Source: JAMWDF01 sp964645405
Lineage (GTDB): Bacteria; Ratteibacteria; UBA8468; B48-G9; DSTR01
Reading direction: 5' to 3'
Assembly (NCBI GenBank): GCA_964645405.1
Contig: CAZYCA010000017.1
Coordinates: 1-46,207 of the forward strand
Length of the DNA: 46,207 bases
Position numbers and translations under genes: made by a program. The stretch's first letter is position 1, and each line of letters opens with the position of its first letter. A model generated the notes under the pieces. The model worked only from the letters and a program-made list of their open reading frames with translations, had not been told where the DNA came from and made no database searches. Shown piece after piece: positions 1 to 8,090 of this stretch.

Positions 1-2
1 TG

Positions 3-1901
3 CATGGACATAATGAAGAAGAAAAAACCGGGCTGGAAGGACAGTTTACTCCCAACGCTCCATTTCCCTGGGCTGTTGACTATAAAAGAAATGTCTGGAC
101 CTATCTTTATGAGACCTTCCTTAGAGATTATCAGGAATTTAATTCCTGCACTGTTTTCTATGAATTCATTTATCCCACCTGGAGACCAATCTTTGGACAT
201 CTTGATGATATACTTGTTGAAAAAATTACTTCAGAACTTGAAAAACAACTTTCATATAATGTTGAAGAAAACGGTAGTTTCCCATTCAATCTTTTCATTG
301 TGGCTCATTCTATGGGAGGTGTGGTGTCAAGGGCAGCAATTATCAAATTTCCTCCTGTTCTTGAAGAGCAGTTTAAACATTTTGTTTCCTGGGGAAGCCC
401 TCATCGCGGTGCAGCAATGTATTCATTAAGGTACCTGTTGACAAGCCCTGCATATGAAGCAAAAACATGGACAGGCTCTGCGATAAGTACTGCTATGGCT
501 ACATATGTGGGAAACAATATCATTGATGCACCTAAAATCATGGATTTGAGATGGACAAATGGTTCTCCTGGAACAAGGAGATTTCTGCAGTTTGATAAAT
601 ACTTTAAAGTGAAAAGTGAATATCAATCACAGTCAAATATCTATGATTTAAGAACAGGTAGCCTTCTTTATAACCAGAGATTACAGCAATTAAATGAAAA
701 TGATGACAGAGGAGTAAAATACACATTTCTATATGGTATTACTTCTAAGGGAGTTCCTGCAGATGAGATTGAAGATATGGGATTAGTTGATTTAATCAGT
801 GTCCTTAGAAGTGGAGAAATTGCTATCGGAGCGACAATTAATAGGTTTTTAATAGAAAATGGTTTCAATATTCTTCATGATAGAATGGAATCAGATAGTG
901 ACGGTGCAGTGCCAATAGTTAGTATGTCAGGTTTAGGTCTAAATCCTTCACTGATTATCGATGTCGGCGATATTGACCATGAAGAATATTATAATGATAA
1001 AGATAAAGCCCGTCTGGTTGCTGCTCAAACTTTTAGAGCACTTGGATTGAAAGAAAAACCTGAGTATGACCCGCCTGAAATAATTTTTACTAATCCTGTT
1101 GAAAACGGCTTACTGGAAACTGAGGAAGATGGTAATACCACTATTGAAGGAAAGATTGACTGGAAAGGGACAAGAAACTTTGGAGGCAATACCGTTAAAG
1201 AAATAAAACTATTCAAATACACCTATGCTTATGAATGGGAACATGGTTTTAACTGGGAAGGAGAAGAAATACCAGCCACAGGAACAATTGATGAAAATGG
1301 TGATTTTTCAATTACTGCCAATATCCCAAATCCTGAAATGATTTATGCTTTGAAAGTTGTAGTTGTTTTCCGGGACAATACAGAATTGCATGGAATTGTT
1401 ATGTTGGGTTGCCCTGAAGAATTTGCAACAAAAGCCCAGGGAGAAACTGTTTACTGGCGTCTTGACGGACTGGGAAAAATTTTCCAGATTGACAGTGAAA
1501 CATATGTGTTTGAAGAACCAAAACAGGGACAAACTCCAGCAGTTGGTATCTATGCTCATATCTACCCTGTGCTAAAACAGGATAATGCAGATTATTTACT
1601 TTTCACAGGCAAATATGGATTAACTGGCGGAGACCCACTGGAATATGCACAAACTGAAGTTATCTGGGTTAAAGGAGCTGAACAGCCACCAGGATTGGAG
1701 CATATGGAAGTAAGTTTATCAACGTCTTATGATGATAACAATATTTTTGTTATCGCCTATGATGCCATTGACTATGGCGATGATTCTTCTGGTTTATCAT
1801 TCTTAAAAAGAGTATTTGCTTTTCTTTTCCCCTGGCAATTCCATGAAAAAGAAGAACTTCTACCACCTTATTTCCGGCAGCAAATCCTTCCACCGGAATA
1901 A
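3..1901 (+). CDS. Lipase-like alpha/beta hydrolase, 5' end missing
   Basis: The reading frame is open to the left edge, so the N-terminus is missing. The first codons read HGHNEEE, which resembles the oxyanion-hole HG of lipases. About 100 residues later comes the nucleophile elbow AHSMGG, with Ser at 309-311. Further on, SDGAVP followed by DIDHEEY fits the catalytic Asp and His region of PGAP1 or LipA-like esterases. The C-terminal half (from about 1070) is rich in beta-strand-like sequence and may be an Ig-like or substrate-binding module. The gene is visibly AT-richer than the rest of the window and ends 36 bp before the next gene. The ester substrate and cellular location cannot be told, because any signal peptide would lie outside the window. 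The hydrolase fold is likely; the exact activity is open. Confidence 0.72.
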   Translation, partial: HGHNEEEKTGLEGQFTPNAPFPWAVDYKRNVWTYLYETFLRDYQEFNSCTVFYEFIYPTWRPIFGHLDDILVEKITSELEKQLSYNVEENGSFPFNLFIVAHSMGGVVSRAAIIKFPPVLEEQFKHFVSWGSPHRGAAMYSLRYLLTSPAYEAKTWTGSAISTAMATYVGNNIIDAPKIMDLRWTNGSPGTRRFLQFDKYFKVKSEYQSQSNIYDLRTGSLLYNQRLQQLNENDDRGVKYTFLYGITSKGVPADEIEDMGLVDLISVLRSGEIAIGATINRFLIENGFNILHDRMESDSDGAVPIVSMSGLGLNPSLIIDVGDIDHEEYYNDKDKARLVAAQTFRALGLKEKPEYDPPEIIFTNPVENGLLETEEDGNTTIEGKIDWKGTRNFGGNTVKEIKLFKYTYAYEWEHGFNWEGEEIPATGTIDENGDFSITANIPNPEMIYALKVVVVFRDNTELHGIVMLGCPEEFATKAQGETVYWRLDGLGKIFQIDSETYVFEEPKQGQTPAVGIYAHIYPVLKQDNADYLLFTGKYGLTGGDPLEYAQTEVIWVKGAEQPPGLEHMEVSLSTSYDDNNIFVIAYDAIDYGDDSSGLSFLKRVFAFLFPWQFHEKEELLPPYFRQQILPPE

Positions 1902-1937
1902 CTGATTGCTGAAAGTAGCATTTTCAGGAGGAAAAAA

Positions 1938-2951
1938 ATGATAAATATTGTCCAGATAGGGCTGGGAAGGATAGGATGCGACATGGTGAGATTAATCAGG
2001 CAGCGAAAGGGCTTGAAGATTATAGCTGCTGTGGATTATTCTCCGGAAAAAGCAGGCAGGGACCTGGGAGAAATTTGTTCCCTGCCACCTCTGGGAATAA
2101 CTGTCCATAAAGATTTGAAATCCGCTTTAAGAAAGAAAAATATCCATGTGGCTATTCTGGCCACTGTCTCTGATTTGAGAACTGTTAAGGAACAAATTGA
2201 AGAGATTGCCAGCGCTGGAATAAATATTGTTTCTACCTGTGAAGAACTTTCTTTCCCCTGGGAAAAACAGCCGGAGCTTGCCAGAGAGATTGATAATATC
2301 TGTAAGAGGAATAAGGTTACCTGCCTGGCTACAGGTGTGAATCCTGGTTTTCTCATGGACTTTTTGCCCTGGGTAATGAGTTCCATCTGTCAGAAGATTC
2401 AGCGTATTACAGTCCAGCGGGTACAGGATGCTTCTGGAAGAAGAATTGCTTTTCAGCAAAAGATAGGTGTGGGGCTGACACCCAATCAGTTCCAAAAAGA
2501 AAGAGCCAGGGGCAGAGTTTCTGGCCATCTTGGTCTGACAGAATCCTTACATATGCTTGCCTGTGGGTTAGGCTGGAAACTGGATAGCGTGAAAGGAACA
2601 ATGCTGCCGGTCATTGCCAGGAAAAATATTACCACTACCTGTCCGCCAATCAAACCAGGAATGGTCTGTGGTGTGGAACAGAAAGCGTGTGGGTACAGGG
2701 GGAAAAAAGAAGTTATCCGGCTGTTTTTTAGAGCTGTAGCAGGGGAGAAGAAACCATGTGATTCCATAGAAATTATAGGTATTCCACAGGTGAAACTGAC
2801 TATCCCGGGAGGAATAAACGGAGACATAGCCACCTGTGCTATTGCGGTGAATGCTATCAGAGTAGTGGTGAACTCACAACCGGGCCTGAAGACCATGATT
2901 GACCTTCCTGCTCCGGGATTTTCTGAAGATTTTAACGTAAAGGATGAATAA
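1938..2951 (+). CDS. DapB-like NAD(P)-dependent oxidoreductase
   Basis: A 337-residue protein with an N-terminal Rossmann fold (GLGRIG at about residues 8-13). It also has the TGVNPGF stretch typical of the COG3804 group, which includes 2,4-diaminopentanoate dehydrogenase and other dihydrodipicolinate-reductase-like enzymes. A good ribosome site (aggagg, about 1926-1931) precedes the ATG. It lies after the lipase-like gene and before the promoter of the Rrf2 gene, so it is probably not part of the sulfur operon. The family reduces or oxidises small amino- or imino-acid substrates with NAD(P)H. The substrate cannot be read from sequence. True DapB is usually about 250-270 residues, so this is unlikely to be the lysine-pathway enzyme. 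Confidence 0.75.
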   Translation: MINIVQIGLGRIGCDMVRLIRQRKGLKIIAAVDYSPEKAGRDLGEICSLPPLGITVHKDLKSALRKKNIHVAILATVSDLRTVKEQIEEIASAGINIVSTCEELSFPWEKQPELAREIDNICKRNKVTCLATGVNPGFLMDFLPWVMSSICQKIQRITVQRVQDASGRRIAFQQKIGVGLTPNQFQKERARGRVSGHLGLTESLHMLACGLGWKLDSVKGTMLPVIARKNITTTCPPIKPGMVCGVEQKACGYRGKKEVIRLFFRAVAGEKKPCDSIEIIGIPQVKLTIPGGINGDIATCAIAVNAIRVVVNSQPGLKTMIDLPAPGFSEDFNVKDE

Positions 2952-2990
2952 AAAGTCAGGCTGGTAAACACTTACAAAAAACCTTCTGTC

Positions 2991-3019
2991 TTGACACAGG
3001 TTAAGATAACAGGTATAAT
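2991..3019 (+). promoter_or_regulatory. Sigma-70 promoter of the Rrf2/sulfur operon
   Basis: TTGACA at 2991-2996 and TATAAT at 3014-3019 are separated by 17 bp, an exact consensus match in all twelve positions. Transcription would start near 3026, giving a leader of about 32 nt before the ATG at 3058. No strong Shine-Dalgarno is visible in that leader. It is the only obvious promoter ahead of the long run of plus-strand sulfur genes. Confidence 0.85.
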
Positions 3020-3048
3020 ATCACTAAAATGATAGTAATTGTGATATT
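3017..3048. promoter_or_regulatory. Inverted-repeat operator candidate over the -10 box
   Basis: AATATCAC (3017-3024) and GTGATATT (3041-3048) form a perfect 8-bp inverted repeat with a 16-bp spacer. The left arm overlaps the last bases of the -10 box and the right arm lies in the leader. This is where an Rrf2 dimer would block RNA polymerase if it represses its own operon. The palindrome is seen in the sequence; its binding by the adjacent Rrf2 protein is inference. It does not match the E. coli IscR type 1 motif as I recall it. Confidence 0.55.
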
Positions 3049-3057
3049 TAAGTTACC

Positions 3058-3501
3058 ATGAAAATCTCTACAAGGTCTCGTTACGGATTGAGGGCAATGA
3101 TAGATTTGGCAAAAAATTTTCAGGGCAAACCTGTTCTGGTGAAAGATATGGCAAGAAGGCAGGGAATCTCAGAAAGATATCTGGAGCAGATTCTGCTGGC
3201 TCTGAAGAAGGCAGGACTGGTAAGCAGTAGCGCGGGTGCTGGAGGTGGTTATGCCTTAGTTAGGGACCCGGGTTCAGTCACTGTCAGGCAGATTATAGAA
3301 TCTCTTGAAGGCTCCCTGGTACCTGTAGAATGTGTAGAAAGAAAAGAATTCTGTCCCAGGGCTGTCAGTTGCATTGCCAGAAAGGTGTGGAGAAAAGTGG
3401 GACAGACTATCGCGGAGGCTCTGGATTCTTTCACCTTGAAACAGCTGGCTGCCAGTCAGGAAGAAACGTCTGAGGATAGGGGACTGGTGTATGAAATTTA
3501 G
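3058..3501 (+). CDS. Rrf2 family transcriptional regulator (IscR/CymR-like)
   Basis: 147 residues, the normal length for the family. The start MKISTRSRYGLRAM is a hallmark Rrf2 N-terminus, followed by a winged helix whose wing reads GAGGGYAL. Three cysteines, C92, C99 and C105, sit where IscR binds a [2Fe-2S] cluster, so this regulator probably senses Fe-S cluster status. CymR-like proteins, which control cysteine synthesis, usually lack the cluster. It is the first gene behind the promoter at 2991-3019, with cysK 27 bp downstream. The likely job is autoregulation and control of the whole sulfur operon. Whether it follows cluster supply or sulfide/cysteine level cannot be decided here. Confidence 0.9.
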   Translation: MKISTRSRYGLRAMIDLAKNFQGKPVLVKDMARRQGISERYLEQILLALKKAGLVSSSAGAGGGYALVRDPGSVTVRQIIESLEGSLVPVECVERKEFCPRAVSCIARKVWRKVGQTIAEALDSFTLKQLAASQEETSEDRGLVYEI

Positions 3502-3528
3502 CAGCCAGCCGGTGAAACGGAGGAAGGC

Positions 3529-4446
3529 ATGAAAATAGCAGGCGATATTACAAAGCTGGTAGGCAAAACTCCGCTGGTGAAACTGAACAGGTTGGCAGAA
3601 GGAATCCAGGCTACGCTGGTGGCAAAATTAGAATTTTTCAATCCCTGTAGTAGCATAAAAGATAGAATTGCAGTTTCCATGATAGAAGAGGCAGAGAAAA
3701 AAGGATTGATTGATAAAAATACAGTGGTGATTGAGCCTACCAGCGGCAATACCGGTGTTGGTCTGGCTTTTGTTTGCGCTCAACGCGGTTACCGGCTGAT
3801 TCTGACTATGCCGGAAAGTATGAGTCTGGAAAGGAGAAAACTGCTGTCTTTGCTGGGAGCAGAACTGGTACTTACACCTGCAGAAGAAGGAATGAAAGGT
3901 GCGGTGAGCAAGGCTGAAGAACTTCAGCAAAGGATACAGCCTTCTTTTATGCCGCAGCAGTTTAAGAATCCTGCCAATCCAGCTATCCACCGGCACACCA
4001 CCGCAGAGGAAATCTGGCAGGATACAGATGGCCAGGTGGATATTCTTGTCTGTGGTGTGGGAACAGGAGGAACAATAACCGGTGTCTCAGAGGTGATGAA
4101 ACAACGTAAACCATCATTCCAGGCTATAGCTGTAGAGCCCAGGAATTCTGCTGTTATTTCCGGGGGAAAGCCTGGCAGACACAGGATTCAAGGGATAGGA
4201 GCTGGTTTCATTCCTGAGGTTTTACGGCAGGATTTGATAGACGAGGTAGTGACGGTGGCTGACGAGGATGCCTATGAGATGGCGAGAAATCTTGCCAGGA
4301 AAGAGGGAATTTTAGCAGGTATTTCTTCAGGGGCAGCAGTCTGGGCGGCATGCCTGATTGGTAAAAGGAAGGAAAATAAGGGTAAACTTATAGTTGTGGT
4401 TCTTCCTGATACCGGGGAGCGCTACCTTTCCACACTGGCAGAATGA
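3529..4446 (+). CDS. cysK: Cysteine synthase (O-acetylserine sulfhydrylase)
   Basis: A PLP enzyme of 305 residues that makes cysteine from sulfide and O-acetyl- (or O-phospho-) serine. The PLP lysine is K44 in SSIKDR, the substrate loop is TSGNTG (71-76), and the phosphate-binding loop GTGGTITG and the GISSGAA stretch are intact. The start has a clear ribosome site (cggagg). No cysE is nearby, so the activated serine must be supplied elsewhere. As second gene of the operon it would be the cell's entry of inorganic sulfide into cysteine, the sulfur donor for the desulfurase encoded downstream. A CysM or cystathionine beta-synthase-like specificity is possible but less likely. Confidence 0.93.
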   Translation: MKIAGDITKLVGKTPLVKLNRLAEGIQATLVAKLEFFNPCSSIKDRIAVSMIEEAEKKGLIDKNTVVIEPTSGNTGVGLAFVCAQRGYRLILTMPESMSLERRKLLSLLGAELVLTPAEEGMKGAVSKAEELQQRIQPSFMPQQFKNPANPAIHRHTTAEEIWQDTDGQVDILVCGVGTGGTITGVSEVMKQRKPSFQAIAVEPRNSAVISGGKPGRHRIQGIGAGFIPEVLRQDLIDEVVTVADEDAYEMARNLARKEGILAGISSGAAVWAACLIGKRKENKGKLIVVVLPDTGERYLSTLAE

Positions 4447-4468
4447 CAAAAATCTTAAGGAGGCTGAG

Positions 4469-5275
4469 ATGGAGAAAAGACTGAATGATGTAACAATTTC
4501 CAGAGCTATTACAGAGTCGTTCTTTCAGGATTTTCTTGGTTCTCTTTCCGTAGATGTAGTGATAGCTGGCGCTGGACCTTCTGGTTTGATTTGTGGTTAT
4601 TACCTGGCGCAGTCAGGCTGGAAGGTGACTATCCTGGAAAGACAGTTAAGAGTGGGAGGAGGAATGCCAGGTGGTGGAATGATGTTTAATCGGATTGTCT
4701 TCCAGGAAGCAGCAAAAAGCATTTTTGAGGAAATGGATATTTCTTTTAAAACTTATGAGGATGGTTTATATGTCGCCAATGCCCTGGAAGCCATTTCCAT
4801 GTTATGCCTGAAGGCTCTTAAATCCGGTGTCAGAATCTTTAACCTGGTAAGTGTGGAAGATGTGATGGTGAAAGAGGAAAAGGTCTGTGGGGTGGTCATC
4901 AACTGGAGCGCTACAGTCTGGTCTAAATTGCATGTAGACCCCCTTTCTTTAGGTGCCAGAATGGTAGTGGATGCCACTGGTCATGACGCGGAAATCTGCC
5001 GGCTGGTAGAAAGGAAAACCGGGCCTAAACTGCAGACTCCTGCTGGAGGGGTGATAGGGGAAAAATCCATGTGGGCACAAGCAGGAGAGGCTGCTCTGGT
5101 AAGAAATACCTGTGAAGTCTTCCCTGGCCTGGTAGTCTGCGGGATGGCGGCTAATGCTGTTTTTGGTTCTCCGAGAATGGGTGCTATTTTTGGAGGAATG
5201 ATGCTTTCCGGGAAGAAAGCAGCCGCACTGATTTCCGGCAAATTGAAAAGCGGGGTGGCTGATGAAAACAATTGA
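4469..5275 (+). CDS. thi4: Thi4-type thiazole synthase, His variant
   Basis: 268 residues. The start chosen is the ATG at 4469, directly after a strong aagg-aggc ribosome site; the open frame extends further upstream without support. The protein has a dinucleotide-binding GAGPSG (34-39), GGGMPGGGM (63-71) and ATGHD, all typical of Thi4/THI1. Thi4 builds the thiamin thiazole ring from NAD and glycine. In yeast and plants a conserved Cys just before a DP pair gives up its sulfur. Here that position is His155 (LHVDP), as in methanogen enzymes that use free sulfide catalytically with iron. So this should be a multi-turnover, sulfide-dependent, probably anaerobic enzyme. No other thiamin gene lies in the window. 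It overlaps the next gene by 14 bp. Confidence 0.9.
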   Translation: MEKRLNDVTISRAITESFFQDFLGSLSVDVVIAGAGPSGLICGYYLAQSGWKVTILERQLRVGGGMPGGGMMFNRIVFQEAAKSIFEEMDISFKTYEDGLYVANALEAISMLCLKALKSGVRIFNLVSVEDVMVKEEKVCGVVINWSATVWSKLHVDPLSLGARMVVDATGHDAEICRLVERKTGPKLQTPAGGVIGEKSMWAQAGEAALVRNTCEVFPGLVVCGMAANAVFGSPRMGAIFGGMMLSGKKAAALISGKLKSGVADENN

Positions 5276-6479
5276 TGAGATTAATGAAAAGATTAAAACT
5301 GGAAAAGCGGTGGTTGTTACTGCTGAAGAATTGATAGAGTTGTGCCGAACCAAAGGCGTGAAAAAAACTGCTTCCGAGGTGGATATTGTCACCACTGGCA
5401 CCTTTGGTCCCATGTGCTCTTCCGGTGTTTTCCTGAATATTGGACATACCCGACCCAGGATAAAATTAGGAGGTGGCCGGGTTACTCTCAACGGTGTACC
5501 GGCTTATACTGGACTGGCTGCTGCAGACATTTATATGGGAGCAACTGCTCTTCCTGAGGAAGACCCGCGCAACAGTTTTCATCCGGGAAGTTTCCCTTAC
5601 GGTGGTGGCCATGTAATTGAAGAACTGGTAGCCGGAAAAGATATCAAACTGGAAGCAACAGGTTATGGTACAGACTGTTACCCCCGCAGGAAACTTACCA
5701 GCTGGATTAACCTGAAGGATATCAATGAAGCCATCCTTTTTAATCCGAGGAATTGCTACCAGAATTACAACGTGGCTGTTAATCTTTCCCGGAAAACCAT
5801 TTATACTTATCTGGGAATACTAAAACCAGAGCTGGGTAATGCCAACTATTGCAGTGCCGGACAACTCTCTCCTTTGCTGAAAGACCCATACCTGAGAACA
5901 ATTGGTTTTGGTACCAGAATTTTCCTTGGTGGTGGTACGGGATATGTTGCCTGGTGGGGAACACAGTATAACCCCGGAGTAAAAAGGCAGGCTAATGGCG
6001 TTCCCTCTGGTCCTGGAGCGACTCTGGCTCTCATCGGTGATTTGAAAGGGATGAAGCCGGAATTTTTGCGCGGTGCTTCCCTGGTTGGTTATGGCGTCAG
6101 TCTGATTGTGGGAGTCGGTATCCCTATACCAGTCCTGAATGAGGAAATCTGCCGCTGGGCAGCGATACCTGATGAAGAAATCTGGGCGCCTGTGGTGGAC
6201 TACAGCCAGGACTATCCCCGGTGTACCGGTCGGGTTCTTGGCCAGGTTAATTATGCCCAATTAAAAAGCGGACGCATAGAGGTTTCAGGTAAAACAGTGC
6301 CCACCGGTTCACTTTCCAGTTACCGGGTAGCACTCCAGATTGCTAAAATTTTAAAGTCCTGGATTCTAAAAGGGGAATTTTTCTTGAGCCAGCCAGTATT
6401 TTCCTTTCCTGGTCCAGAAAGCGGTTATACCTTCAAGATGTTGCCGGAAAGACCGGTAAATCAGGAAAACAAGAATTAG
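5262..6479 (+). CDS. COG1900/DUF39 homocysteine biosynthesis protein
   Basis: A 405-residue DUF39 (COG1900) protein. In methanogens this family, with a NIL-domain ferredoxin, converts aspartate semialdehyde plus sulfide to homocysteine (established for the Methanosarcina MA1821/MA1822 pair). The conserved TTGTFGPMCSSG (C52) and GTDCYPR (C139) segments hold what are probably the two functionally important cysteines. Glycine-rich stretches such as FLGGGTGY are also family-typical. It starts inside the end of thi4 (14-bp overlap), indicating translational coupling. The immediately following gene is exactly the expected ferredoxin partner. CBS domains found in some archaeal homologues are absent. 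Family assignment is firm; the reaction is inferred from homologues. Confidence 0.9.
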   Translation: MKTIDEINEKIKTGKAVVVTAEELIELCRTKGVKKTASEVDIVTTGTFGPMCSSGVFLNIGHTRPRIKLGGGRVTLNGVPAYTGLAAADIYMGATALPEEDPRNSFHPGSFPYGGGHVIEELVAGKDIKLEATGYGTDCYPRRKLTSWINLKDINEAILFNPRNCYQNYNVAVNLSRKTIYTYLGILKPELGNANYCSAGQLSPLLKDPYLRTIGFGTRIFLGGGTGYVAWWGTQYNPGVKRQANGVPSGPGATLALIGDLKGMKPEFLRGASLVGYGVSLIVGVGIPIPVLNEEICRWAAIPDEEIWAPVVDYSQDYPRCTGRVLGQVNYAQLKSGRIEVSGKTVPTGSLSSYRVALQIAKILKSWILKGEFFLSQPVFSFPGPESGYTFKMLPERPVNQENKN

Positions 6480-6496
6480 GCTGGCAGGAGGTTGAA

Positions 6497-6901
6497 ATGG
6501 GAAAAAAACTTATTCTGAATTTTCCGCCCAGTTTAGTAGATAAACCGATTATCTCTTCGCTGGTGAGAAAGTTCAATCTGGACTTCAATATCCTTAAAGC
6601 CTATGTCACGCCAGAGAAAGAAGGAAATCTTGTTCTGGAATTAAATGGAAATGAAGACCAGGTTATGAAGGCGATAGAAAATCTCCTGAACATCGGAGTG
6701 AATGTAGAACTTCTCAGTAAAGAGGTGGAGATGGAAAGAGACCGTTGCACTGATTGTACAGCCTGCATCCCTCAATGTCCGGTGGGGGCACTCTGGTTAG
6801 ACAGGGAAACATATGAGGTGAATTTTGATTCAGAAAAATGCATTGCCTGTGGGATATGTTTGAAAGTCTGTCCCACGAAAGCCATGGTGCTCAGGATATA
6901 A
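6497..6901 (+). CDS. NIL-domain 2x[4Fe-4S] ferredoxin
   Basis: 134 residues in two parts. Residues about 2-77 form a NIL domain (an ACT-like ligand fold, also seen at the end of methionine ABC transporter ATPases). The second part is a dicluster ferredoxin with C84-C87-C90-C94 and C115-C118-C121-C125, each CxxCxxCxxxCP. Known homologues next to COG1900 support the reductive formation of homocysteine from sulfide. It lies 17 bp after the COG1900 gene with a strong aggagg ribosome site, which supports a two-protein system. The NIL domain may sense or bind methionine or homocysteine; that is inference. Confidence 0.9.
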   Translation: MGKKLILNFPPSLVDKPIISSLVRKFNLDFNILKAYVTPEKEGNLVLELNGNEDQVMKAIENLLNIGVNVELLSKEVEMERDRCTDCTACIPQCPVGALWLDRETYEVNFDSEKCIACGICLKVCPTKAMVLRI

Positions 6902-6915
6902 AAGGATGGTGAAAA

Positions 6916-8088
6916 ATGGTCTATCTGGATTACAATGCGACCACTCCCTGTGACCCAAGAGTGGTAGAGGCTATGGAGCCTTTTCTGAAGGAACGTTTTT
7001 ATAATCCTTCCTCCCTTTATACTGGTGCCAGGGAGAATAAAAAGGCAATTGAAACTGCGAGAGAAAAGTTAGCCCTGCTTCTTGATTGCCAGCCAGAGGA
7101 AGTTTTTTTCACTTCCGGGGGTACTGAAGCGGACAACTGGGCAATAAAGACTGCTGCCTGGACCTTGAAAGAAAAAGGAAATCACATTATCACTTCCAGC
7201 ATTGAACACCATGCGGTCCTGCATACCTGTGGTTTTTTGGAGAAACAGGGTTTCCAGATCAGTTATCTTCCAGTGGATTCCTCAGGTCTGGTTGATTTAG
7301 AAGCGCTGAAAAAGGCGATTAAGAAGGAGACAATTCTGGTCAGTATTATGCATGCTAACAATGAGATTGGCACAATTCAGCCACTGCAGGAGATCTCCCT
7401 TCTTCTGAAGGAGAAAGGCATCCTTTTTCATACCGACGCTGTGCAGACAGTGGGTAAAATTCCGGTATCGGTTAAAAAGTTAGGTGTGGATATGCTTTCT
7501 CTTTCTGCGCACAAGTTTTACGGGCCAAAAGGAGTGGGTGCTCTTTATGTCCGGAAGGGAGTGAAGCTGGGTTCTTTCATCCACGGCGGCCAGCAGGAAC
7601 GCTCCCGCCGGGCCGGGACAGAAAATGTCCCAGGGATGGTAGGATTGGGGAAGGCAGCGGAGCTGGCAGTTAGGGAGATGCCAGAAGAAGAAAGGCGGGT
7701 GCGGATTCTCCGGGACAGACTGGAGAACCAGCTGCAGCAGCGTATCCCGGATCTGGTTTTTAACGGACACCGGGAGAAACGGCTCTACAACACAGCCAGT
7801 GTCTGTGTGAAGTATGTGGAAGGGGAGAGTATGCTGCTTCATCTTGATTTTGAAGGCATCTGTGCCTCTTCTGGCTCGGCCTGTACTTCTGGCTCTTTAG
7901 AACCTTCTCATGTACTTTTAGCCATCGGCTTACCCCATGAGGTGGCGCATGGTTCCTTAAGGTTCAGTCTGGGAAAATATTCCACAGAGGAGGAAGTAGA
8001 AAAACTTATCCAGACACTGCCGGGTATTGTAGAAAAGTTACGTTTTCTCTCACCCTTTGGAAAATCGTCTCCTGAGAAAGGCAGGTAG
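6916..8088 (+). CDS. iscS: Cysteine desulfurase (NifS/IscS type)
   Basis: A 390-residue PLP enzyme that takes sulfur from cysteine, leaving alanine, and carries it as a persulfide on its own Cys. The PLP lysine is K200 in SAHKFYGPKG. The histidine pair HHAVLHT begins at 98, and the active Cys323 lies in the long flexible SSGSACTSG loop that marks group I (IscS/NifS) desulfurases. It is placed after the ferredoxin and before nadA and iscU, so its main partner is probably the IscU scaffold. The symbol could equally be nifS. Confidence 0.95.
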   Translation: MVYLDYNATTPCDPRVVEAMEPFLKERFYNPSSLYTGARENKKAIETAREKLALLLDCQPEEVFFTSGGTEADNWAIKTAAWTLKEKGNHIITSSIEHHAVLHTCGFLEKQGFQISYLPVDSSGLVDLEALKKAIKKETILVSIMHANNEIGTIQPLQEISLLLKEKGILFHTDAVQTVGKIPVSVKKLGVDMLSLSAHKFYGPKGVGALYVRKGVKLGSFIHGGQQERSRRAGTENVPGMVGLGKAAELAVREMPEEERRVRILRDRLENQLQQRIPDLVFNGHREKRLYNTASVCVKYVEGESMLLHLDFEGICASSGSACTSGSLEPSHVLLAIGLPHEVAHGSLRFSLGKYSTEEEVEKLIQTLPGIVEKLRFLSPFGKSSPEKGR

Positions 8089-8090
8089 AG

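Noticed and set aside
4..429. A frame-1 open reading frame of 141 codons at the left edge
   Set aside because: The hydrolase frame (frame 3) is open through the same region and encodes the matching upstream part of the lipase fold.
4394..4468. Upstream extension of thi4 inside cysK
   Set aside because: The ATG at 4469 has a strong ribosome site and gives a normal Thi4 N-terminus.
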